This document shows positions 62,980-63,031 of a stretch of 63,031 nucleotides of DNA, one piece after another. The position numbers were made by a program, and so were the translations under genes. The notes under the pieces are model-generated. The model was not told the origin of the DNA. It saw only the letters and a list, made by a program, of their open reading frames with translations, and did no database searches. Source of the stretch: Microvirga alba (GTDB lineage: Bacteria > Pseudomonadota > Alphaproteobacteria > Rhizobiales > Beijerinckiaceae); contig NZ_JADQDO010000014.1 of the NCBI RefSeq assembly GCF_015694465.1, positions 1 to 63,031 on the forward strand. Reading direction: 5' to 3'. Within the stretch, counting starts at the first letter, position 1; every line of letters begins with the position of its first letter.

Positions 62980-63031
62980 GATGCCCCAGCCCATCAGCTA
63001 CAAACGCCACCGTTTCCCATCCCAGATCATC
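62980..63031 (+). mobile_element. IS6-family transposase, start only (runs off right edge)
   Basis: The last ~52 bases encode MPQPISYKRHRFPSQII, the standard N-terminus of a second IS6 subgroup (IS.KGHRFP..II..AVWLY). It is different from the element at 32089 and 48698, which starts FKGRHFDRS. The ATG position is uncertain by one base. The rest lies outside the window. It places a mobile element at the right border of the IclR cluster. Confidence 0.6.

Noticed and set aside
63..63031. CRISPR arrays, tRNA, rRNA and riboswitches
   Set aside because: No regularly spaced repeats, tRNA-like ends or recognisable riboswitch cores were seen by eye; a covariance-model search would be needed to exclude small RNAs.

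Overview
The window is GC-rich, densely coded DNA from a bacterium. It looks like an alphaproteobacterium of the Hyphomicrobiales (Bosea/Microvirga/Methylobacterium-like). This is inferred from the Tad-pilus pseudopilin genes, the XdhC/MobA-like molybdenum-hydroxylase accessory genes, the many ABC importers for organic nitrogen and sugar-like solutes, and the class I ribonucleotide reductase with duplicated ATP-cones. No rRNA, tRNA or CRISPR array was seen.

Layout. 0-4.2 kb: edge of a secreted protein, a LuxR-type response regulator, and a TadG-TadE-TadE set. 4.4-10.3 kb: a worn region with a triheme cytochrome c, two XdhC-type proteins, a molybdopterin-binding protein and a MobA-like nucleotidyltransferase, but no molybdenum hydroxylase catalytic subunits. 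It also holds relics of an IS5-type transposase, a NifU-like scaffold gene and a DppB-like permease. 10.6-22.5 kb: one metabolic cluster. It contains an M81 (MlrC-like) protein, an RpiR regulator, RidA, a PLP desulfhydrase/ACC-deaminase-like enzyme, an aspartoacylase-like hydrolase, a complete sugar-type ABC importer, two proteins of unknown function and an enolase-superfamily enzyme. A 15-bp palindrome of the RpiR/HexR type occurs in both divergent promoter regions (13/15 identical), so the cluster is probably one regulon. 22.9-31.3 kb: AraC regulator, a subtilase autotransporter preceded by a coupled 42-codon ORF, an M20 amidohydrolase and a chemoreceptor.

32.1-49.5 kb: a catabolic island lying between two inverted copies of one IS6-family element (left copy internally deleted, right copy frameshifted). 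It carries hydantoinase/dihydropyrimidinase, a racemase-fold protein, an SDR, a DHDPS-family aldolase, an amidase, a LysR regulator, a complete dipeptide-type importer and a complete polar amino-acid-type importer with an AroM-family protein. Several of its enzymes lack expected catalytic residues. 49.5-53.6 kb: nrdB and nrdA. The beta subunit has Phe at the radical-tyrosine position and Glu at the first metal ligand, the hallmark of class Ic (Mn/Fe) enzymes. A NrdR-box-like site lies upstream of nrdA.

54.8-63.0 kb: an IclR-controlled cluster between an IS110 relic and another IS6-type transposase that runs off the end. It has an SsuABC/NMT1-type importer, two paralogous amidohydrolase-fold proteins and an MBL-fold protein. 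Three copies of a near-palindromic operator lie upstream of the three transcription units. Both amidohydrolases have lost four of the five canonical metal-ligand positions, and the MBL protein has lost one of its two metal sites. This compact regulon is the strongest candidate here for undescribed biochemistry; the 10.6-22.5 kb RpiR cluster is second.
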